From the NCBI RefSeq assembly GCF_000981385.1, contig NZ_LATZ01000120.1, forward strand, positions 1-64,000: a DNA stretch of 64,000 nucleotides, written 5' to 3'. The notes beneath the pieces were generated by a model. It had not been told where the DNA came from. It did not search any database and saw only the letters and a program-made list of their open reading frames with translations. This stretch comes from Bacillus sp. SA1-12. Lineage in GTDB: Bacteria > Bacillota > Bacilli > Bacillales > Bacillaceae. How positions within the stretch are numbered: the stretch's first letter is position 1; every line of letters starts with the position of its first letter. Positions 16,954 through 25,445 of this stretch are shown here, piece after piece. The position numbers were made by a program, and so were the translations under genes.

Positions 16954-18102
16954 TTATTTATATGGGTCTGCAGCATCCCGAAGGCCGTCGCCAAGGAAGT
17001 TAAAGACAAGTACTGCTACAACAATAAAGGCCGCTGGCCATAGTAACCATGGGTGATGGGCTAAGTTTTCTAATTTTTGAGAATCTCCTAATAGCACTCC
17101 CCAGCTTACGACTGGAGGTTGTAATCCTAATCCAAGAAAGCTTAGTGAGGTTTCACCAAGAATTGTAGCTGGTATTGAAATCGTGACATTAATAATGATG
17201 TAGCTTGCAAAAGAAGGGATCAAATGTTTTGTAATGATGCGTAAATGACTTGCTCCGCATAATCTTGCAGCCATCGTAAAATCTTCTTCCCGCAATGATA
17301 AGATTTTCCCCCTGACTACACGGGCTAGCCCAGTCCAGCCGATAATTGAGAAAATCATGATCATCCCAAAATAAATCTTAGTTGGAGACCAATCAGCTGG
17401 AAGTGCTGCTGCAAGAGCCATCCATAACGGAATAGCAGGAATACATAATAAAAGGTCAATGAGACGTTGAATAATCGTGTCAGTCACACCACCGAAGTAC
17501 CCCGAAACTCCTCCAAGAATAATTCCTAAAATGACTGTAAAGACGATTCCTAAAAATGCAAATGAGAGTGATATCCTTGATCCGTGCAGAATTCTTGTAA
17601 ATAAATCTCTTCCCAGAGAGTCTGTTCCCATAACAAAGAAAGGTGCATCTTTTTCTTTTACCCCGATCAAATGAATATTTGTCTCGAATAGACCCCAAAA
17701 TTTATACGATTCTCCCTTAACAAAGAAGTGTATTGGATATTTTTTTGATGCATCTTCTTGAAATGATTTTCGAAATGTTTCCTGATCCATTTCCTCCTTT
17801 ATATCGTATACAAACGGTCGAAAACTAAAGCCCTTTTCAGGATCTACAAAATGGATCTTTTGCGGTGGAGCAAATTTATACTCGGAAAATCGTTCTAATG
17901 GAACATGCGGACTTAAAAATTCAGCAAACGCTGCAATAATAAGAAGTATTATCAAAATTGGTGCTGAAATAATGGCAAGCTTATGTTTTTTAAACTTCCA
18001 CCACATCAATTTCCACTGTGATGCTACCTCATAATCATTTTCCAGTTCTTTATTGTTTGTGACATGAACAGGCTGTTTATTCTTTCTTAGAATGGGGATC
18101 AT
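16954..18102 (-). CDS. ABC transporter permease, OppC-type with long extracytoplasmic insert
   Basis: The 382-residue permease has a cytoplasmic N-terminus and a first helix near residues 40-62. An unusually long extracytoplasmic segment of roughly 100 residues follows, before the GTDSLGRDLFTRILHG motif, and then the five-helix BPD_transp_1 core with the EAA-like loop GASHLRIITKHLIP. Long inserts of this sort occur in family-5 systems that carry oligosaccharides. It overlaps the OppB-type gene by 4 bases. Confidence 0.87.
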   Translation of the reverse strand: MIPILRKNKQPVHVTNNKELENDYEVASQWKLMWWKFKKHKLAIISAPILIILLIIAAFAEFLSPHVPLERFSEYKFAPPQKIHFVDPEKGFSFRPFVYDIKEEMDQETFRKSFQEDASKKYPIHFFVKGESYKFWGLFETNIHLIGVKEKDAPFFVMGTDSLGRDLFTRILHGSRISLSFAFLGIVFTVILGIILGGVSGYFGGVTDTIIQRLIDLLLCIPAIPLWMALAAALPADWSPTKIYFGMIMIFSIIGWTGLARVVRGKILSLREEDFTMAARLCGASHLRIITKHLIPSFASYIIINVTISIPATILGETSLSFLGLGLQPPVVSWGVLLGDSQKLENLAHHPWLLWPAAFIVVAVLVFNFLGDGLRDAADPYK

Positions 18103-19097
18103 TCCTCAACACCTCCAAATCTAATCCGAGGATCCACCCACGCAAGTAATATATCTGAAAGTAATGTCCCTATAACCGTCAATATACTGAGAATTAAAAT
18201 AAAGCTCCCAGCAAGATACATATCCTGCGTCATAAGGGCATCTAACAGCATCGGACCTGTAGTTGGCAAATTAAGTACAATAGAAACAATGGCTTCTCCG
18301 GAAATAATGGCAGGCAGCGTCCAGCCGATTGTGCTAATCAGCGGATTAATGGCCATTCTTACTGGATATTTGAATAATAGTTTTCCTTCTTGTACGCCTT
18401 TTGCACGAGCTGTTATGACATATTGCTTTTGCAATTCATCAAGGAGCATCCCCCTCATAACCCTGATTAAACCAGCGGTACCGGAAGTACCAATAATTAG
18501 TGTGGGGATCCAAATATGCTTAAGTAAATCGATGAATTTGGCAAAGCTCCATGGGGCATCTGCATATTCAGGTGAGAATAGACCTGTAAGGGCAACTCCT
18601 GTATTAACAAAAACAGTATAAATAGCAACAAGAGCTATTAGGAAGTTTGGTAAAGCGAGACCGATAAATCCAATGATTGTAAAGACATAATCCATAAAGG
18701 AGTATTGGCGCACTGCAGAATAGATACCAATTGGAATCGCAACGATCCATGTAAAAATTAACGTGCAAATTGAAATAATAACGGTTAATCCTAAACGTTC
18801 ACCAATTACATCAGAAACCGGCTCATTCCAGGTAAAAGATCTTCCAAAATCCCCATGCAAAAGGATATTTTTAATCCAAATAAAATATTGAATATACATC
18901 GGTTGATCCAAGCCATATTGTGCTTTCAAACTTTGAACCGTACCATCAGATACATCTGTCCCAGCCATTTCAAGCTGCTGTATATAAGTTGTTAAATAAT
19001 CACCTGGGGGTAATTGAATTAAGGCGAATGATATAATGCTAATGGCTATCAATAACGGTATAAGTTGGATGAGACGGTGACCAATGTATGTTAACAT
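18099..19097 (-). CDS. ABC transporter permease, OppB-type
   Basis: A 332-residue permease with the standard OppB plan: N-terminal helix MLTYIGHRLIQLIPLL, an extracytoplasmic loop, and five core helices with the conserved cytoplasmic loop ARAKGVQEGKLLFKYPVR. It lies 96 bases after the binding-protein gene and is coupled to the OppC-type gene. Confidence 0.88.
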   Translation of the reverse strand: MLTYIGHRLIQLIPLLIAISIISFALIQLPPGDYLTTYIQQLEMAGTDVSDGTVQSLKAQYGLDQPMYIQYFIWIKNILLHGDFGRSFTWNEPVSDVIGERLGLTVIISICTLIFTWIVAIPIGIYSAVRQYSFMDYVFTIIGFIGLALPNFLIALVAIYTVFVNTGVALTGLFSPEYADAPWSFAKFIDLLKHIWIPTLIIGTSGTAGLIRVMRGMLLDELQKQYVITARAKGVQEGKLLFKYPVRMAINPLISTIGWTLPAIISGEAIVSIVLNLPTTGPMLLDALMTQDMYLAGSFILILSILTVIGTLLSDILLAWVDPRIRFGGVEE

Positions 19098-19193
19098 GAT
19101 CCGGACCTCCTTTTTTCTTCAAAATGGAAGGAAGGAAAAACTTAAGCAGTGCTATCCCGAACTACCTAAGTTTTCCTTTTATTTTTAGCTTAC

Positions 19194-21152
19194 TTATTTT
19201 TTAAAGTACATTTGCTCACCAGCGAAATTAATGCTGATCGCTGTTCCTTTATCTGTGATATTCCCGAGCTTTTTATTTACAATTAAAGGTTGTTTTACAT
19301 TTTCAATATGAATGAAATAAAACACATTCTTCTTCATTTCTTCTCTAATTTTATCTTCAATTGCAAACGCTTCCTGAGGAGTGCTTACTTGAAGCTCATC
19401 CATCAGTTTGAAGAATGTTTTCACATTTTCAGGAGGCTCCTCTCCTTTTTGGCCGCCAGATTGCCACCATGAATCCCAAAGCGGTCCCCAGAAAGTTTCA
19501 CCATAGTCTGACATGTAATAAAGCGGTGTATGTGTCCACATAATAGAAGCCTTTATTTCATTTGCTGTATTACGTGTGCCCCATAAAGTACCATCAATTG
19601 TTTTAACAGTTGCATGAATACCGACTTTTTTCCACATTTCTACTAACAGCTCTGCAAGCGGAACGATATCAGGTGCTGCAGCCTGTACTTCAATCGGTAT
19701 TGAGAATCTCTTTCCATCAGGGCCGATACGATAACCGTCTGCCCCCTTCTCCATTCCCATTTCATCTAAAAGCTGATTAGCTTTATCAAGGTCTAATGTG
19801 CTATCAACCATTTCAGATGGTTCTGCAAATCCAAAGTAAAGTGACTCAATAATTTCTTCTCTGTCAATGGCATAATTTAAGGCTTGTCTGAATCGTACAT
19901 CTTGTACAACTTTACGCCATACTGGATCATCATACGTTTGATTTAAAAACACATCAGACGGAGTTACGTGCATATTTGCTAATAATGCTTCATAACCGCC
20001 TTTGTCAGCATTTTCCCGATAAACCGGCATTTTATTTAATGCAGTTGTTTCACGAGAAAAATCAACTTCACCCGCAATCGTTTTCAAACCAACAACCTCT
20101 GTATCCTGTACAATCGTACTTTTGATAGAATCAATATATGGCAGCTGATTTCCTTTGGCATCAACCTTAAAGTAATACGGGTTTCGTTCATAAATGGCGA
20201 ACGTCTTATCCATTTTTGTCATAACCCAAGGATATAATGAAGGAAAACCAACTGCATTGGCATGACTCATTTCTCTTTCGGTAATGTCCATATAGTTAAA
20301 GTAGTTTACCCATGTGGACTCTGTATCTTCGCCTAACTCAGCTTCAGCAATAAGCTTCTCTAGTTCTGCCTTGTCTGCATAATCTTTATGAAACTGCTTT
20401 AAGTAATGAGCAGGTTTCAAAAGATCCGCATATCCACGCCAGTTTTGAATGGCTAAAGCAATTGGAAAGCCCCCATACGGCTTGTCAAAGCTGATTTTAA
20501 ATGTATACTCATCAACAACCTCAAGCTTCATGGGAGTTCCTTGGGCATTTCCGCCTGAATGCAGCCAAGCAGGCAATATTGGCATGATTTCTTTATTAAA
20601 TAAAACATCCTCTACAGCAAACCTAACATCCTCAGTCGTAACCGGTTTACCGTCAGACCATTTCAATCCTTCCCTCATGAAGAATGTAAAGACCATCTGA
20701 TCTTCACTGACTTCATAGTCCTTAAGAACATTTCCAGTAACCTCTTCACCGAGAATACCAGGGGTATTTAATAATGGCTCATTGCTCATAACAAACAAAT
20801 CTGCATCCCAGTTAGGAGCACGTGTAACCGTGTTAAGCTGCCCGCCGTAGTTCCCAATTTCTAATTGGAGAGATTCTGCAGGCATTTCGTTAGGTAACTT
20901 AGGTTCCTTTGGCAGCCTTTCTTTTACATCGGGCAGTCCTTTATCATCGAGCACTGGTGATTGGTGAAATTCTGTAATTTGGGAAACATCCACATTTTTA
21001 GCAACTTCTTTATTCTCATCATTATTGCTGTTTGAATCCTGTTCCCCTTCGCTATTCGGCTTGTTGCTTGCACTTTCATTATTCGTGCAACCAGCTAGGA
21101 TAAGGGATATCGATAATATAAATACAAAGGCCAACTTTATTACAGTCTTCAT
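19194..21152 (-). CDS. Family-5 substrate-binding lipoprotein of an Opp-type importer
   Basis: A 652-residue solute-binding lipoprotein with the lipobox LILAGC and a Ser/Asn/Glu-rich linker. The SBP_bac_5 fold follows, with the signature-like EDQMVFTFFMREGLKWSDGKP region and the QALNYAIDREEI motif. It is larger than peptide-binding OppA (about 540), as is common for family-5 proteins that bind glycans. The ATG at 21152 is chosen because GAGGGGG lies upstream and the signal peptide starts there. It heads an eight-gene-plus operon running to the TIM-barrel gene at 12724. The ligand is unknown, possibly a sulfated or decorated oligosaccharide. Confidence 0.87.
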   Translation of the reverse strand: MKTVIKLAFVFILSISLILAGCTNNESASNKPNSEGEQDSNSNNDENKEVAKNVDVSQITEFHQSPVLDDKGLPDVKERLPKEPKLPNEMPAESLQLEIGNYGGQLNTVTRAPNWDADLFVMSNEPLLNTPGILGEEVTGNVLKDYEVSEDQMVFTFFMREGLKWSDGKPVTTEDVRFAVEDVLFNKEIMPILPAWLHSGGNAQGTPMKLEVVDEYTFKISFDKPYGGFPIALAIQNWRGYADLLKPAHYLKQFHKDYADKAELEKLIAEAELGEDTESTWVNYFNYMDITEREMSHANAVGFPSLYPWVMTKMDKTFAIYERNPYYFKVDAKGNQLPYIDSIKSTIVQDTEVVGLKTIAGEVDFSRETTALNKMPVYRENADKGGYEALLANMHVTPSDVFLNQTYDDPVWRKVVQDVRFRQALNYAIDREEIIESLYFGFAEPSEMVDSTLDLDKANQLLDEMGMEKGADGYRIGPDGKRFSIPIEVQAAAPDIVPLAELLVEMWKKVGIHATVKTIDGTLWGTRNTANEIKASIMWTHTPLYYMSDYGETFWGPLWDSWWQSGGQKGEEPPENVKTFFKLMDELQVSTPQEAFAIEDKIREEMKKNVFYFIHIENVKQPLIVNKKLGNITDKGTAISINFAGEQMYFKK

Positions 21153-21827
21153 CCTTTTCCCCCTCGCGGATTCGCTAGATTTCATTCCACTCATTATTTT
21201 TCTATTCTAAATGTTCAGATATCTAATCTCTCACCTCCCTTTTCTCAAAAATTTTAAGTATATGGTGAGTTCATTCGTTAATGTTCAAAACGAAGAACGT
21301 TTACCATCTTTCATTTGGAAAATTTCGCTTCCTTAAAAATATTGAATATGGAATTTTTCATTCTATCAACTATTCTTCAAGCAAATCAATATCATTTACC
21401 TATTGCCGTGTGATGTAATAGCATCTATATTCTTCTTTTTCAAATGAATGGATACTAAATCAGTTTGGTTTTTATAGTGTTTGTGAGGTTCTTATGATGG
21501 TATAAAATTGAAGATTCTTTCATCTTTTATCAGATGTAGGCTTTATATTGATACCCACAAGTAAGCGCTATCAAAATATGTTTTTACATTTGTTGGAGAA
21601 TATTTGGAGTTTAGCCAAATTAGTCCAAACTTCATGTTCCCTAAGAACCAATTTGACTGAAAAATAAACGTAAATAATTCTATCATTACATTTTTACTTA
21701 GTTTAATTTATGAAAAGTAATATATCGTGGTCTATTAGGACAAGTTTTTTGGTCTATTCGGTCAATTAACATGCTTTTCTTTTTCATTTCGTTTTCCGTA
21801 TCATGTCTTTGCAATGTAGAGATATAA
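21153..21827. other. Long intergenic region upstream of the Opp operon
   Basis: About 680 AT-rich bases with no credible gene. It should hold the Opp operon promoter and its regulator sites. The only recognisable element is the cre-like site at 21560-21573. Confidence 0.5.
21560..21573 (+). promoter_or_regulatory. cre-like site upstream of the Opp operon
   Basis: AGTAAGCGCTATCA matches TGWAANCGNTNWCA at 13 of 14 positions. It is about 410 bases upstream of the binding-protein start, so repression would need a distant promoter. Its role is uncertain. Confidence 0.4.
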
Positions 21828-21853
21828 AAAAGCCCCATAAACATGGGACTTTT
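21828..21853 (-). terminator. Terminator of the CUT1 sugar ABC operon
   Basis: AAAAGTCCCAT and ATGGGGCTTTT (minus strand) form an 11-bp stem with one G-T pair and a 4-base loop, followed by further T residues. Confidence 0.75.
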
Positions 21854-21860
21854 CAACCTA

Positions 21861-22697
21861 TTATTTCATACCGGAAATCGTATATCCTTCGATAATATGC
21901 TTTTGGAAAAGTAAGAAGATAATAATAATTGGAACAACCATAAACGTTGAGCCGGCCATTTGTAATGCAAAATTTCCGCCGTATTGTCCTTTCAATAATG
22001 CAAGTCCTACTGATAACGTATATAGGCTCTCATCATTTGCGATAATTAACGGCCATAAAAAACTATTCCAGCCAGCTATAAATGTTAGTATTCCTTGCAC
22101 AGCCAGAATCGGTTTGGAAATCGGCAAAATAATTTGGACAAATACCCTGAATTCACTTGCTCCATCAAGTCTTGCCGCTTCTAATAATTCATCCGGAATC
22201 GTGGACATAAACTGTCTGAATAAAAAGATCCCAAATGCTCCTACTAGACCAGGCAATACAATTCCTGGCATCGTATTGGTTAATTGTAATTGATTTAGGA
22301 TCAAATACACAGGGATCATTGTTACTTGTCCGGGAATCATCATTGTTGCTAAAACTAAATAAAAAAGTGGCTGCTTCCCCATAAATTCATATTTTGCAAA
22401 TGCAAAGCCTGCCATAGCATTTAAGAAAAGTCCAATAAATGAACAAAGAACAACGATAACTGTATTGATTGTATATTGTCCAAAATTCATATTATCAAAC
22501 AAATAAGAAAAATTATCGAATGTAAATTCTTTTGGCCACATAGTCGGCGGAATTTGAAGGATTTCACTTTCAGGTTTAAACGCAGATAGGATCATCCAAA
22601 TAAATGGGATAGAGACTAAAAATCCTCCGATTGTTAAAACAATGCCTAATATCCATTGCTTGGTGCGCTGATTATTAACATATTGATTTGCTTTCAT
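21861..22697 (-). CDS. Carbohydrate ABC permease, MalG-type (beta-1,2-glucooligosaccharide import)
   Basis: A 278-residue CUT1 permease with six helices and the EAA loop ELLEAARLDGASEFRVFVQIILP. The ATG at 22697 has GAGGTG 6 bases upstream; an in-frame GTG at 22706 lies within that site. It is the third gene after the binding protein and the MalF-type permease. The context (GAAACGTTTC operators, GH3 and GH94 enzymes) points to sophoro-oligosaccharides. No ATPase is encoded here, so a shared MsmX-type ATPase elsewhere is likely. Confidence 0.88.
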   Translation of the reverse strand: MKANQYVNNQRTKQWILGIVLTIGGFLVSIPFIWMILSAFKPESEILQIPPTMWPKEFTFDNFSYLFDNMNFGQYTINTVIVVLCSFIGLFLNAMAGFAFAKYEFMGKQPLFYLVLATMMIPGQVTMIPVYLILNQLQLTNTMPGIVLPGLVGAFGIFLFRQFMSTIPDELLEAARLDGASEFRVFVQIILPISKPILAVQGILTFIAGWNSFLWPLIIANDESLYTLSVGLALLKGQYGGNFALQMAGSTFMVVPIIIIFLLFQKHIIEGYTISGMK

Positions 22698-22720
22698 TTG
22701 GGTCACCTCGGATTTCTCAC

Positions 22721-23608
22721 TTAATAATCAACTTCTTTTTTCTGTAGCCTGAATTGAACCAGAGTCACAATGATTATGGCAATAAACAAGATAAAGGAAC
22801 CAGCTGCAGCATAACCAAAGTTACTAAGTTGGAATCCATTGCGGTATATAAATAACGCTACAGATGTTGTACTATCAAGCGGCCCACCATCGGTCATGAT
22901 AAACGGTTCTTCAAAAAATTGCAGCCATCCGATCATCGTTGTGATTGATACGAAGAAAATGGCGTATCTCAGTAATGGAATCGTAATTTTTGTTAACTGC
23001 TTCCAGTCACTTGCTCCATCTAACTGTGCCGCCTCATAATACGTTTTAGGAATCCCTTGCAATGCTGCAAGGAAAATAATCATATTTACTCCAATAGCTC
23101 TCCATAATGCTAAAGCGATTAAGGATATTTTGGCCATAAGAGGATCCTGCAGCCAAGGAACAGCAGGAATGTTAAAAAGTCCTAAAATATAATTAAAAAG
23201 CCCAAATTGAGGGTTGTATAAATAACTCCACACAACGGCAACCGCTACGACATTCGTTACCGAAGGCATATAAAATACTGCTCGAAAAGCTTTAAATATC
23301 GGTGCTTTTCCATAATTGATCAAAATGGCGATGCCTAATGAACATACAATAACCAATGGAACACCAAAAATAACATAAAATAAGGTGTTCAGAATAGACT
23401 TCAAAAAAATGGGATCGCTTAGTACATCCAAATAATTTTTTATTCCTATAAAAGAAATCGTTGACCAATCAGCTAAACCGGCCAAATCGATATCTGTAAA
23501 ACTAATAATTAAAGCAACAAATATAGGAAACAGTGAAAACAAGCACAACAAAATAAGAGCAGGTGCAATAAAGAGATATGGAATTTTTTTGTTTATTGTA
23601 CCTTTCAT
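22721..23608 (-). CDS. Carbohydrate ABC permease, MalF-type
   Basis: A 295-residue CUT1 permease with six predicted helices and the EAA loop TYYEAAQLDGASDWKQLTKITIP. AAGGAAGTG precedes the start. It sits between the binding-protein and MalG-type genes in the usual CUT1 order. Confidence 0.88.
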   Translation of the reverse strand: MKGTINKKIPYLFIAPALILLCLFSLFPIFVALIISFTDIDLAGLADWSTISFIGIKNYLDVLSDPIFLKSILNTLFYVIFGVPLVIVCSLGIAILINYGKAPIFKAFRAVFYMPSVTNVVAVAVVWSYLYNPQFGLFNYILGLFNIPAVPWLQDPLMAKISLIALALWRAIGVNMIIFLAALQGIPKTYYEAAQLDGASDWKQLTKITIPLLRYAIFFVSITTMIGWLQFFEEPFIMTDGGPLDSTTSVALFIYRNGFQLSNFGYAAAGSFILFIAIIIVTLVQFRLQKKEVDY

Positions 23609-23700
23609 AGCGAGTCACTTCCTTTATTATGCCCAAAGAAACTTGGACAAATTTGGGCAACCAGCAGGAAACCCCTGCTGGTCAACCTCTTTGAAAAATT

Positions 23701-24972
23701 TTAGTCAGCTAAGATCTCTTCTGCTTTCTTATTGAAAGCATCCATCTCTTTTTGCACATCTTCTCCACCGCGATAAATTTTTTCGAAGCTGGTTAGATAT
23801 GTTTGTGCAATCTCTTCCCATTCCTTAATGACCGGCATTGCTTGAGAGTTTTCCATTTGCTCGCCAAATGTTTTGTATAGCTCATTTTCTTGTAAGGATT
23901 TGTCTTCCCATGATTTTTTATTAGCCGGCAGTGAATTCGTCATTTCTTTCCACTCTATTTGGACTTCAGGCTTACTCATATACGCTAAGAATTTCAATGC
24001 TGCCTCTTCATTTTTTGTGTATTCAAATATAGACAAATTCGAGCCGCCTAATGCAGAAAGGTTATTTTCTTTAGTAGGAAGAACAGCTGTAGCCCATTTT
24101 CCTTCTAATTCAGGAGCTTGATCGTTAATTAATTTAACCATCCAAGGACCGCTGATAAACATTGGTAAAATTCCTTCACCTTTAAATGCTTGTACAATAT
24201 CAATACCTAGATCTTGTTTAGGTGTTGAGCCATCCTCAAAGAACCCATTTAAATAAGAGACTGCCTCAACAAATTCTTTTTCATTAAATAATGGTTTATT
24301 TCCTTCACCAAGCAACATGGATCCATTTTGGCGGGCAAACATGAAGCCTAAGGTTTGTTCTTTTGTATCAATACTGATTCCATATTTACCTTCTCCGCGT
24401 TCAGCTAATTTTTTAGCAGCATCACGAAGTTCTTCCCATGTTTTTGGCGCTTCCTTATACCCGACTTCTTCTAATAAATCAGTACGATAATAAAGAACAC
24501 GTGTATCTACATACCAAGGAACACCTACTACTTTATCTTCATATTTAGTTGTATCAACTGAACCCTCGAAAAAATTGCTTGCTTGGAGTTCTGGATAATC
24601 CTCCATATGCGGAGTTAAATCCTTTAATGCCTTAGCACTAGCAAATTCAGGAATCCACGTTGTACCCATTTGGACTACGTCAGGTCCCTTTTTGGAAGCA
24701 ACTGCTGTTAATAATTTGTCATGTGCCGTATCCCAGGGAATTGCTTGTACTTCCACATCAATTTCGGGATTTTCTTTTTCAAATTGTTCAGCAATTTTTG
24801 GAAGTGATTTAGCCTCTTCCCCCATGCCCCAAACATTAATTGTTGTTTTATCAGAACCCGAATTACCTTCATTATTTGAACAACCTGCTAAAGCTCCTGA
24901 AAAAATTACTGAGCCAATTAATGCAATTGCCGCCACTTTTTTGCCAGCTTTTTTAACGAATATATTGTTCAT
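23701..24972 (-). CDS. Extracellular sugar-binding lipoprotein (CUT1, sophoro-oligosaccharide-type)
   Basis: A family-1 solute-binding lipoprotein of 423 residues. It has a signal peptide ending in the lipobox GALAGC, an Asn/Ser/Gly linker and an SBP_bac_1 fold starting TTINVWGMGEEAKSL. In Listeria innocua the neighbour set of this kind (binding protein, two permeases, GH3, GH94, LacI) serves beta-1,2-glucooligosaccharides, and the same gene set here suggests that ligand. The start follows TTAGGGGGATT. Its promoter region carries two of the four intergenic GAAACGTTTC operators. Confidence 0.87.
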   Translation of the reverse strand: MNNIFVKKAGKKVAAIALIGSVIFSGALAGCSNNEGNSGSDKTTINVWGMGEEAKSLPKIAEQFEKENPEIDVEVQAIPWDTAHDKLLTAVASKKGPDVVQMGTTWIPEFASAKALKDLTPHMEDYPELQASNFFEGSVDTTKYEDKVVGVPWYVDTRVLYYRTDLLEEVGYKEAPKTWEELRDAAKKLAERGEGKYGISIDTKEQTLGFMFARQNGSMLLGEGNKPLFNEKEFVEAVSYLNGFFEDGSTPKQDLGIDIVQAFKGEGILPMFISGPWMVKLINDQAPELEGKWATAVLPTKENNLSALGGSNLSIFEYTKNEEAALKFLAYMSKPEVQIEWKEMTNSLPANKKSWEDKSLQENELYKTFGEQMENSQAMPVIKEWEEIAQTYLTSFEKIYRGGEDVQKEMDAFNKKAEEILAD

Positions 24973-25087
24973 TTCGTAATCCCCCTAATCTAACTTTTTT
25001 TAATTAAACAGTTTTCCTATTTTTAAGGTAAATCATTCACTTTGAAGATTGATCTCTTCCTATTTAGCCTGTTCCCTCCTCTTTAGT

Positions 25088-25097
25088 GAAACGTTTC
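25088..25097. promoter_or_regulatory. LacI-type operator GAAACGTTTC (site 1)
   Basis: A perfect 10-bp palindrome, 116 bases upstream of the binding-protein start on its coding strand. It is probably the operator of the importer operon. Confidence 0.75.
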
Positions 25098-25173
25098 TAT
25101 ATATAGGTTATTCTTGTATAAAAACGTCTCTTCAGTGTGGAAATAATATCCTGATGGAGATTTGAAGTTCGTA

Positions 25174-25183
25174 GAAACGTTTC
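25174..25183. promoter_or_regulatory. LacI-type operator GAAACGTTTC (site 2)
   Basis: A second perfect copy, 86 bases from site 1, in the same divergent intergenic region. It may cooperate with site 1. Confidence 0.75.
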
Positions 25184-25321
25184 GATGAGCATATTATAAA
25201 ATAATCTGTAATCGGTTTCAACAAAAAATTTATAAATTAATTAAAAATACGGAAGAACATTTATCCTCATCCTAGAAAATATTGATAAATAGCCTTATTT
25301 TCTATTAAAATTAAATTCGGA

Positions 25322-25331
25322 GAAACGTTTC
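25322..25331. promoter_or_regulatory. LacI-type operator GAAACGTTTC (site 3)
   Basis: A third perfect copy, ending 9 bases before the -35 box of the GH3 promoter. Confidence 0.78.
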
Positions 25332-25340
25332 GATTTTTAA

Positions 25341-25369
25341 TTGACTACTTTTTTGAAAGCGTCTATAAT
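25341..25369 (+). promoter_or_regulatory. Sigma-A promoter of the GH3-GH94 operon
   Basis: TTGACT (25341-25346), a 17-base spacer and TATAAT (25364-25369) form a near-consensus promoter. It is flanked upstream and downstream by GAAACGTTTC operators. Confidence 0.8.
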
Positions 25370-25386
25370 TTGATTCATATCAATTC

Positions 25387-25396
25387 GAAACGTTTC
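25387..25396. promoter_or_regulatory. LacI-type operator GAAACGTTTC (site 4)
   Basis: A fourth perfect copy, just downstream of the predicted transcription start of the GH3-GH94 operon and 65 bases from site 3. Sites 3 and 4 bracket the promoter. Confidence 0.78.
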
Positions 25397-25445
25397 TATA
25401 AAAATGACTGGAGACAAATAGGAAAAGCAAATTGGAGGATTTATG

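Noticed and set aside
25088..25396. GAAACGTTTC sites as CcpA cre boxes
   Set aside because: They lack the cre spacing (no base between AAA and CG in TGWAANCG), are perfectly symmetric and cluster around one LacI gene. A specific LacI operator fits better.
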